Positions 1-5,322 of a stretch of DNA of 9,428 nt are shown here, one piece after another (position 1 is the stretch's first letter; every line of letters starts with the position of its first letter). The notes beneath the pieces were generated by a model. It was not told the DNA's origin. It searched no databases and saw only the letters and a program-made list of their open reading frames with translations. Source of the DNA: an uncultured Eggerthellaceae bacterium (GTDB taxonomy: Bacteria; Actinomycetota; Coriobacteriia; Coriobacteriales; Eggerthellaceae); contig CAJTXX010000062.1 in assembly GCA_910584145.1 (NCBI GenBank), forward strand, positions 1-9,428. The letters run 5' to 3'. The translations under genes were made by a program, and so were the position numbers.

Positions 1-2651
1 GGCTCCTCCTCGTCGCGGCGGCGCCTCACGATGAGGGCGATGCCCGCCCCAGCTGCTGCGGTGGCGGCGAGCGCGAGCGCTATCGGCAGGTTCAAGTCCC
101 CTGTCTGGGCGAGCGATCGCAAGCGGCGGATGGTGCGCGCAGCGGCGCTGTCTGATGCGGGCACCGGCTGGGCGGCGAACACGGCGGTGACCGTGCAGTC
201 TCCTGTCACCACGTGGGTGTATGCGGTCGAGGTATGGGGTATCGTGCGCTCGCCTGAGGCATCCGCCACCTTGATCTGGGCTGCCCGGTAGCCGATCTCC
301 GGTTTGGTGCGGAAGGTGATGCGGGAACCTCCCTGCACGCGCCTCTCGCCTGCAGGCTCTATGATGCCGTGCCCTGCGGTATAGGCGCGCACGGTGAACA
401 CCTTGGAGGCGATGTCTCCTGAGCTGTCGTTGTCGCCGTTGCCGTTGTTGTCGCTGTTGCCGGGGTCGTCGGAGCCACCGGGGTTGTTCGGGTCGTCAGG
501 GCCGCCCGGGCCTCCCGGGTTGTTCGGGTCATCCGGATCGGTGGGGCTCTTCTCCTCGAACACGGCGGCGACGTCTGTGTCGCGCACCACGTAGTCGACG
601 TAGTAGCTCACATGCCCCGCTCCTGCGCCGGCAGATGCGCGGGCGGAAGCGCCATCGCCTGCTAACGCTCGGGCAGCTGACCCCTCTGCGCGCTCGAGCA
701 CATCCTCGCCGTTCACGGTGAGCGAGGCGAGCTGCCAGCCATCAGCGGCGTCCCCCGTGCGCTCGACCATCACGGTGAGCGGGTCTCCATAGAACACGGT
801 ATCCGATGTGCCGGTGAGCTCCCAGCCGCACTCTGAGGCATCGACGTTCTGATCGTAGGTGATGTCGAGCTCGGTGCGGGGCACATGCGCTCCGTGCTTG
901 AAGTAGGCGCGCACGGTGGTGTCTGATGTGATGGAGGGCAGCACGAGGTGCGACCCCAAGACAGACGCTTCCTGAGGAGCGCTGCTGCCCTGCTGCACCG
1001 TCACATGCGCGAGCACCGAGTTCGCATCGGGTATGAGCTCGATGGTGGCGCTCTTGGTGGGAAGCACATACACGCGCGGGTTGCCCGCATCGTCCACATC
1101 GTCATCGCTCGCGCCCACGATGCGCACCTGCCCGCGCCCGTCGTATCCCGGCAGGTCATCTGCCGCCATCGCCACCACAGCATACCCGCGGTTCAAGGGG
1201 TCGTCGGGGTCGTCAGGGTCTGTGGGGTCGACAGGCCCTGGCATCTCAGATGCCTTGTAGAACACGGTCACGTACATGTGGTCTGCTCCCGCCGCAGCAG
1301 GCGTCGGCACGGTGTAGTCGAGGAAGTTCAGCCCGAGGGCGCATCCCGGCGTCGACGCATCCACCGCTGGGTTCTTCGCCCCATCGGCATCGGGGCCCAC
1401 CGTCACGTGCGCCACTTCCCATCCGTACTCGGGCAGGAACGTGTAGCGGATCGTCTGGCCAGAGGCGTAGAGCTGCGCTGCGCTCGCCGGCACCACAGCG
1501 CCCTGCGGGCTCGCCTGCCCGGGCACCCGCCCCACCTGGCTCGTCACGCGCATCTGATCGGCTGTGCCTCCTGCTGGCGCGTAGGCCACCGCGAAGATGC
1601 CGAGCTCGGCCACGCCTGTCTGGTGCGCCATATCAGCCGATGCGCTGCCCACGCGGGCCACCTTGTAGCCATCCTGCACCTCCACGCGCGCATCAGGCTC
1701 AGATACCACCCGAGCGCGCCCCTCTTGCACCGACACCACGCGCACAGGGGTGCCCTCTTGGACATCCTGGTCGTTCAAGCGTATGGTGAGCGCCATCTCA
1801 GGGGGCACTACATAGGCCGGCTCCTCTTCTGTGGCCGTGTCGCTCGTGAGCGATACGTTGCTCGCAGAGTCCATCACGTAGCCGCCCACCAGCGGATACA
1901 GCTCGTTGCGCGCCTCGGGCGGCAGCTCTTCTACCCCCAGATAGCTATCCCACAGGCGCAGAGCGCTCACCGACACCCAGGTGCTCATGCCGCGCGAGGT
2001 CCCGCCTTCGACCGGGTCGAAGATGTAGCGGTTGCCGCAGAAGACCTCCACTTGGTTCACCTGCTCGATGCCCGCTGCATCGCGCGCGGTGAGCGTGTAG
2101 CGGTAGCGCGTGTCAGATGCGAACTCATCAGCGGTGAGGTCATAGCGCATGACCATGCCATCCTCTGCGACATCGCACGTCGTGGTAGAGGTGAACGTAT
2201 CTTCCCCTGGCTGCTCTGCCACGTATGCCTTCGCGGCCTTATCCCACCGCTCGCGCGCCCAAGAGCTCTCATAGGGAAGCCCATCAGGTGCCCCTTCTAT
2301 GCGCGAGCCGCCCTCGAAGGCGCTCACGAGGAAGCGGTCGTCTCCTATGAGCTGCGCCTTGTTGCGGAACTCCAGATAGCCAGGCTCGGTGGTGAGGTGG
2401 AAGCTCGACCATACGGCCACGGCCACGCTCGTCGATATGGTGTCCCCATCTGCGAGCCCCTGCTGCACAGGGGCGCTGCCCACGCTCGGGCTCGCAGATG
2501 CGGACGTGCCCTCTGCCTGCGCGGCTCCTCCCATCGCGCTCGCCGAGCTGGTCTGCGCGAGGGCGCCTGCCGGCATCATGCTCATGGCGAGCGCTGCTGC
2601 GAGCACAGCCGCGAGAGCGCGCCTGGCCGATCGCTTCGATATGTTCCCCAT
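1..2651 (-). CDS. LAQTG-anchored surface protein with divergent InlB-like modules (3' end off window)
   Basis: The minus frame is open from ATG 2651 to the left edge (883 full codons). I checked every codon and found no stop, so only a short tail is missing. Residues 1-32 form a signal peptide: basic start (KRSARR), hydrophobic core, ALA|Q cleavage. Residues about 69-290 are an unrecognised domain with cysteines 159 and 205. Then come about four modules of divergent InlB B-repeat type (Flg_new_2-like), each ending in a pattern like TVxAxF: about 361-465, 488-586, 590-700 and 751-828. The last is clearest. An Asp/Pro linker lies at 470-486 and an Asn/Asp/Pro/Gly linker at 702-746. The C-terminus has LAQTG (847-851), a hydrophobic stretch and RRRR (876-879), a standard sorting signal; LAxTG is the motif known for class E sortases. 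Its likely role is a wall-linked adhesin or stalk. It is last in the apparent operon, 19 bases after its neighbour. Ligand and N-terminal fold are unknown. Confidence 0.92.
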   Translation of the reverse strand, partial: MGNISKRSARRALAAVLAAALAMSMMPAGALAQTSSASAMGGAAQAEGTSASASPSVGSAPVQQGLADGDTISTSVAVAVWSSFHLTTEPGYLEFRNKAQLIGDDRFLVSAFEGGSRIEGAPDGLPYESSWARERWDKAAKAYVAEQPGEDTFTSTTTCDVAEDGMVMRYDLTADEFASDTRYRYTLTARDAAGIEQVNQVEVFCGNRYIFDPVEGGTSRGMSTWVSVSALRLWDSYLGVEELPPEARNELYPLVGGYVMDSASNVSLTSDTATEEEPAYVVPPEMALTIRLNDQDVQEGTPVRVVSVQEGRARVVSEPDARVEVQDGYKVARVGSASADMAHQTGVAELGIFAVAYAPAGGTADQMRVTSQVGRVPGQASPQGAVVPASAAQLYASGQTIRYTFLPEYGWEVAHVTVGPDADGAKNPAVDASTPGCALGLNFLDYTVPTPAAAGADHMYVTVFYKASEMPGPVDPTDPDDPDDPLNRGYAVVAMAADDLPGYDGRGQVRIVGASDDDVDDAGNPRVYVLPTKSATIELIPDANSVLAHVTVQQGSSAPQEASVLGSHLVLPSITSDTTVRAYFKHGAHVPRTELDITYDQNVDASECGWELTGTSDTVFYGDPLTVMVERTGDAADGWQLASLTVNGEDVLERAEGSAARALAGDGASARASAGAGAGHVSYYVDYVVRDTDVAAVFEEKSPTDPDDPNNPGGPGGPDDPNNPGGSDDPGNSDNNGNGDNDSSGDIASKVFTVRAYTAGHGIIEPAGERRVQGGSRITFRTKPEIGYRAAQIKVADASGERTIPHTSTAYTHVVTGDCTVTAVFAAQPVPASDSAAARTIRRLRSLAQTGDLNLPIALALAATAAAGAGIALIVRRRRDEEE
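12..113 (-). other. C-terminal sortase sorting signal (LAQTG, membrane segment, RRRR)
   Basis: Read on the minus strand, bases 113-99 encode LAQTG. An Asp follows, then a hydrophobic stretch rich in Ala, Leu and Ile, then four Arg (26-15) and an acidic run. This is the layout of a cell-wall sorting signal. Position 2 of the motif is Ala and not Pro, which fits the LAxTG specificity known for actinobacterial class E sortases. The sortase is not in this window. Confidence 0.9.
417..545 (-). repeat. Asp/Asn/Pro/Gly linker encoded by short degenerate repeats
   Basis: This stretch encodes residues about 703-745 of the surface protein, alternating DP, NNP and GGP units and then an Asn/Asp/Gly/Ser run. 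The 14-mer gggttgttcgggtc occurs at 481-494 and again at 517-530 on the plus strand, 36 bases apart, and gtt/gtc triplets are iterated at 423-465. The segment is probably a flexible spacer between the last two folded modules, and its repetitive DNA could change length by slippage. Confidence 0.75.
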
Positions 2652-2657
2652 CTCCTG

Positions 2658-2664
2658 CTCCCTT
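2658..2664 (-). promoter_or_regulatory. Shine-Dalgarno site deciding the start of the LAQTG protein
   Basis: AAGGGAG lies six bases upstream of ATG 2651 on the minus strand. An earlier in-frame ATG at 2669, one base after the upstream stop, has no comparable site at a sensible distance because the Shine-Dalgarno would fall inside its own reading. The start at 2651 also gives a clean signal peptide. Re-initiation at 2669 through coupling to the upstream stop is possible. Confidence 0.65.
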
Positions 2665-2670
2665 GTCATC

Positions 2671-3570
2671 CTAGCTGGCCACGTTCACGGTCATGCGCGC
2701 GGCTGCTTGCCCTGCTTGCTCCTCGGTTTCCATGTCATAGGCATAGAAGGTCGCCGTGCAGGGGTAGCTCCCTGCTGGCAGCACCACATCGAGGGTGTCT
2801 TGCTGTATGTGGAAGTTCGGCTCTATGAGGTCGGTCTCGTAGAGCTGCTCTTTCGTGTCATCGCGGGTTATCACCACCCGCATGAGGTAGCGGTTGCCAG
2901 GCACGTTCTCTATGCGAAGCTCCGCAGGTGAGGTGCCGCTAGCCATCTGCACAGTGGATGCGATCGAGATGCTGAACATGCCATCATCGACGATGCGGTC
3001 GAGCTCTGACTGTATCTCCTCTGGCGTCTTGCCGGCGAGAGAGCCCGATATGCCCGCCCGCTTGCTCGGGCCCTTGCAATCGAAGAGCGAGAACAGCAGC
3101 GCCGCTGCGATGCAGAGCGAAAGCAGGATGGCGATGGCCCAGCGCGCCCGATGGCGCTTCTTTCCCGGGCGCTCGGATGCGACCTGCCCGCCGTCGGGGC
3201 GCGCGCCGTATGGGATGCCATAGGGCATGCTGCAAGGCGCGCCTCCATAGGGCGCATCCCCGGCGCCTCCATAGGCGCTGCCGCCTGCTGCGCTGTAGGC
3301 GCTAGCCGGCATGGCCCCAGGCGCCCCATAGCCAGCTTGCGCCCACGGGGCCTCTGAGCCGGGGGCTCCCTGCCCGGATAAGCTCCCTTGAGGAGCCGCT
3401 CCATAGGGAGCTCCCGAGGGCTGCCCATAAGGTGCGCCCGAGGCGTGCCCATGAGCTGTGCGATGCCCACCATGAGCGCGGGCCATGCCGAACGTGCGCG
3501 GCTGGACGCCCGGCCCAGGGCCTGGGTGCGGTGCGCTCTGCGTGCCGCTCGGGCGTCCAGCCTGCGTCAT
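2671..3570 (-). CDS. Single-pass membrane protein, long G/A/P/Y-rich tail and external beta domain (paralogue of 4559-5173)
   Basis: This is a 299-residue protein from ATG 3570, with a GGAGGAG-type Shine-Dalgarno at about 3578-3588. Residues 1-135 are low complexity, rich in Gly, Ala, Pro and Tyr, with repeated GAPYG-like units and no signal peptide. A basic stretch (KKRHRAR, 137-143) precedes one membrane helix at about 144-163, so the tail should be inside and residues about 165-299 outside. The outer part has a short helix (TPEEIQSELDRIV), then a beta-rich domain with ENVPGNRY (221-228) and GSYP (267-270), ending at the stop. That domain aligns along its length with the neighbour at 4559-5173. 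I recall uncharacterised Firmicutes and Actinobacteria surface proteins with the same pattern, but no assigned function. A cysteine (165) follows the helix, as in the paralogue. It sits 40 bases after the secreted protein and 19 before the LAQTG protein. A role as base or assembly factor for the secreted partner is inference. Confidence 0.92.
   Translation of the reverse strand: MTQAGRPSGTQSAPHPGPGPGVQPRTFGMARAHGGHRTAHGHASGAPYGQPSGAPYGAAPQGSLSGQGAPGSEAPWAQAGYGAPGAMPASAYSAAGGSAYGGAGDAPYGGAPCSMPYGIPYGARPDGGQVASERPGKKRHRARWAIAILLSLCIAAALLFSLFDCKGPSKRAGISGSLAGKTPEEIQSELDRIVDDGMFSISIASTVQMASGTSPAELRIENVPGNRYLMRVVITRDDTKEQLYETDLIEPNFHIQQDTLDVVLPAGSYPCTATFYAYDMETEEQAGQAAARMTVNVAS
3205..3438 (-). repeat. 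GAPYG-like repeats in a cytoplasmic low-complexity tail
   Basis: Residues 45-122 of the membrane protein contain degenerate units built on APYG or PYG: GAPYG at 45-49 and 53-57, GYGAPG at 80-85, DAPYGG at 105-110, and PYGIPYG at 116-122. The underlying DNA is varied and not a clean tandem copy, so the repeat is kept at protein level. The segment is predicted to be disordered and inside the cell. Confidence 0.8.
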
Positions 3571-3610
3571 GGTCTACCTCTCCTCCTCGGATGCTCGCTG
3601 CTCTCAGCCT

Positions 3611-4444
3611 TTACGGCTCAGGCGTCGCAGCCGGCGCCGCAGTGCTCGCGGCTGCCACGGTGTAGATGATCTTGAAGGCGTCATCGGGCATGAAGCGGTC
3701 CTCATCCTCCGGGCCATCAGGGCCTGCGAGAAGGACGCTGTTCTGGTTCACGTTCTTGAGCTTGGAGCTCGTGCCATCGATGAGAAGGCCCATGATGGAA
3801 GGCTCGGTGGTGCCAGGGGTCATGCGGTCGATGATCCAGCCGGGGAGCGCCGCTGCGGTGAGCGCATCCTCGAGCGCGACGACCTCATCGGCCTTATCGG
3901 CGGCCACGTTGCCCTCGTTCTTGGTCACCTGGATCGCACCGGTGGCGTCATCTTTCTTGTTGTTGGCTGCGATGGGTGAGAGCGTGAGGTCGAGGTCTCC
4001 TATCGTGCCCGACACGTTCGCGTCATCGATGGCGCCTACGATCTTCCAGTAGCCGTTCTCATTCTCCTCGACCTTGACGCCGTCGATCTTCACGGGGTAG
4101 CTCGAGTAGTTCTCGATGCGGTATCCCGTGGTGCCGTCAGCTACGAAGGCCCCTGCCGCATCATAGTGCTTGAGGCCGCCCGAGGGCTTGAGGACAGCCC
4201 CGCCTGCCGAATCAGCCACGATGGTGACGTTCAGAGGCACCGCCACGTTTATGTTCGTGATCATGGTCGCCACATGGACATCGGTGGCTATCGAATCGTT
4301 CTGCTTGTGGTCCTCTGTGCGCTGATCGTCGGTTATCTCATCCACGCTGGTGCCGTACTCATCCACTGCGAACGCAGGCACCGCAGTGCCGAGCGCGAGC
4401 GCTGCTGAGAGCGCTGCTGCCCCTATCATCTTGCTCTTCTTCAT
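3611..4444 (-). CDS. Secreted surface protein, candidate structural subunit
   Basis: This is a 277-residue protein from ATG 4444. Residues 1-26 are a classic signal peptide (MKKSK, hydrophobic core, AFA|V). The mature part has no membrane anchor, sorting signal or lipobox. Its layout is beta-rich: VAVPLNVTIV at 67-76, then YRIENYSSYPVKIDGV at 108-123, then a conserved-looking Trp (133), then a variable acidic and polar middle. A last strand, DAFKIIYTV (255-263), precedes a short Ala/Pro/Thr tail. I recognise the general pattern of a strand with VP, a later strand with N-S-x-x-P-V, and a final I-x-Y strand from uncharacterised secreted proteins of Gram-positives, but cannot name a family with a proven function. 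The C-terminal domain of the giant protein (from 5923 down to 5323) seems to share it. It has the strongest Shine-Dalgarno here and a possible promoter, as expected of an abundant subunit. It lies between two paralogous membrane proteins. The filament-subunit role is inference. Confidence 0.93.
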   Translation of the reverse strand: MKKSKMIGAAALSAALALGTAVPAFAVDEYGTSVDEITDDQRTEDHKQNDSIATDVHVATMITNINVAVPLNVTIVADSAGGAVLKPSGGLKHYDAAGAFVADGTTGYRIENYSSYPVKIDGVKVEENENGYWKIVGAIDDANVSGTIGDLDLTLSPIAANNKKDDATGAIQVTKNEGNVAADKADEVVALEDALTAAALPGWIIDRMTPGTTEPSIMGLLIDGTSSKLKNVNQNSVLLAGPDGPEDEDRFMPDDAFKIIYTVAAASTAAPAATPEP

Positions 4445-4450
4445 GGCTTG

Positions 4451-4460
4451 CTCCTCCTTT
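4451..4460 (-). promoter_or_regulatory. Strong Shine-Dalgarno for the secreted protein
   Basis: AAAGGAGGAG stands six bases before ATG 4444 on the minus strand. It is the longest anti-Shine-Dalgarno match seen before any gene here and fixes the start, which also gives a complete signal peptide. Confidence 0.85.
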
Positions 4461-4467
4461 GTCGTGA

Positions 4468-4496
4468 AGCCATCTTTCCTGTCCTTGCTATGTCAA
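4468..4496 (-). promoter_or_regulatory. Possible internal promoter before the secreted protein
   Basis: The minus strand has a perfect TTGACA at 4496-4491, about 47 bases before the ATG and within a 114-base gap. With a 17-base spacer the -10 position reads ATGGCT, which is a poor match, and 16- or 18-base spacers are no better. I therefore support the -35-like box but not a complete housekeeping promoter. Confidence 0.35.
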
Positions 4497-4531
4497 GTGC
4501 ATTCCCCGATGCACGGTTGACCGTCTTCGGT

Positions 4532-4549
4532 GCGCCCTCATGGAGGCGC
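4532..4549 (-). terminator. Short hairpin after the small membrane protein
   Basis: GCGCCTC and GAGGGCGC face each other around a three-base loop just after the stop at 4559, giving a GC-rich stem with one bulged base. No run of T follows on the minus strand, so it is not a textbook Rho-independent terminator. It may be a weak terminator, or a stem that stabilises or separates messages before the secreted-protein gene. Confidence 0.4.
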
Positions 4550-4558
4550 CCAGGCCCT

Positions 4559-5173
4559 CTACCCGATCACGTTCACGACCACCTTGGCCGCGGCTTGGCC
4601 CACCTCGTCATAGCTTGATGGGTCGAGCGCTGTGAACGTGGCGGTCGCAGGGTAGCTCCCCTGATCGAGGTCTTTGGTGAGCGCTATCTTCTCGATGAAC
4701 TGGTTGGGTTTGAGGACACCCGATTCGTAGAGGACATCCCCTGTGGCGTCCTCGGTGATCCTCACGCGCATGTTGTAGCGGTTGCCCGGCACGTTCTCTA
4801 TGTAGGCCGTGCCCTCAGATGCCCCATCATCGAACTGGATGGCGCCGGCTATGCTGATGTTGAACATGCCCTCCTCGACCACCCGGTCGAGCTCTGCTTG
4901 CATCTCCTCTGCGCTCTTGTAGGGAGCTTGCCCGTCTTGGGCGTTCGGGTCGAACAGAGACGCTCCGTTGCAAGCGAACAGCCACACCAGAAGCCATATC
5001 GCGATGGCTGCGAGCGCGCAGATGATGGCGATCACAGCCGCGCGCTTGCGGCTGCTCTTCTGCTCGGGTGAGCCTGCATGAGGGATGGCTCCCTTCGGCG
5101 CGAATGCGCGCGCATCGAGGGTGGTCGGGGTGGCAGAGGGCATCTGCCTTTTCTGTTCAGTGCTGCGTTCCAT
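4559..5173 (-). CDS. Small single-pass membrane protein with external beta domain (paralogue of 2671-3570)
   Basis: This is a 204-residue protein from ATG 5173, with AAGGGAAG about seven bases upstream. Residues 1-40 are a polar tail without a signal peptide. SRKR (41-44) precedes one membrane helix at about 45-67, so topology is probably tail in, C-terminus out. A Cys (68) follows the helix. The external part starts with a short acidic helix (EEMQAELDRVVEEG), followed by a beta-rich domain with FNISI, ENVPGNRY (126-133), VLYESG, GSYPATATF (172-180) and a final VVVNV strand at the stop. The 2671-3570 paralogue matches it motif for motif but has a much longer, different cytoplasmic tail. The gene lies 149 bases after the giant repeat protein and 114 before the secreted protein. 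The function is not known to me; its place suggests a membrane partner of the secreted proteins on either side. A lipoprotein is unlikely because the Cys is not at the end of an N-terminal signal peptide. Confidence 0.93.
   Translation of the reverse strand: MERSTEQKRQMPSATPTTLDARAFAPKGAIPHAGSPEQKSSRKRAAVIAIICALAAIAIWLLVWLFACNGASLFDPNAQDGQAPYKSAEEMQAELDRVVEEGMFNISIAGAIQFDDGASEGTAYIENVPGNRYNMRVRITEDATGDVLYESGVLKPNQFIEKIALTKDLDQGSYPATATFTALDPSSYDEVGQAAAKVVVNVIG
5104..5115. repeat. Second copy of the palindrome core ATGCGCGCGCAT
   Basis: The 12-base self-complementary core ATGCGCGCGCAT occurs here inside codons about 20-24 of the small membrane protein and again at the centre of the larger palindrome at 5218-5239, 119 bases away. 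It may be chance in GC-rich sequence. Confidence 0.4.
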
Positions 5174-5217
5174 CAGGTATCTTCCCTTGTCTGTGGTGGT
5201 CTTCCTTGTTCCTCAGA

Positions 5218-5239
5218 CCCGGATGCGCGCGCATCCGGG
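5218..5239. promoter_or_regulatory. Perfect 22-base palindrome upstream of the small membrane protein
   Basis: The 22 bases read the same on both strands: CCCGG, then core ATGCGCGCGCAT, then CCGGG. It lies 44 bases before the ATG at 5173 and 83 bases after the stop of the giant gene. There is no T-run after it. It could be a dimeric regulator site, or a stem in the message. A very tight RNA hairpin would need some central bases unpaired. Confidence 0.5.
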
Positions 5240-5265
5240 GCATCTGCTCAGGGTCCATGTGCTCA

Positions 5266-5307
5266 AGGGGAGAGGAGGCTCTGCCTAGGGGCGCGCCTCT
5301 CTCCCCT
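5266..5307 (-). terminator. GC-rich stem-loop just after the giant gene
   Basis: AGGGGAGAGGAGGC (5266-5279, plus strand) pairs with GCCTCTCTCCCCT (5295-5307) with a single bulged base, leaving a loop of about 15 bases. It begins 16 bases after the stop at 5323. It lacks a T-run, so it fits a partial terminator or an mRNA-protecting stem as well as a true terminator. Confidence 0.5.
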
Positions 5308-5322
5308 CACGAGGAGGCGCTC

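Noticed and set aside
948..2828. Long plus-strand open frame of 626 codons antisense to the LAQTG protein
   Set aside because: It is codon-aligned with the minus-strand gene, so GC-rich codons leave it open by default. Its product is a His/Arg/Ala-rich string with no domain, signal or Shine-Dalgarno, while the minus-strand frame has a signal peptide, modules and a sorting signal.
3611..4444. Secreted protein as a TasA/camelysin-type fibre subunit
   Set aside because: Size and exported beta-rich character are suggestive, but the signal peptide is an ordinary SPase I type, and no SipW-like peptidase or specific TasA motif is visible. I describe it without that name.
2671..5173. Lipoprotein calls based on the Cys after the membrane helix in both membrane proteins
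   Set aside because: The helices start about 45 and 144 residues into the proteins, and the residues before the Cys (LFA, LFD) do not form a proper lipobox.
5174..5322. Frameshift that removed a sorting signal from the giant protein
   Set aside because: None of the three frames after the stop encodes an LPxTG-like motif followed by a hydrophobic stretch and basic tail.
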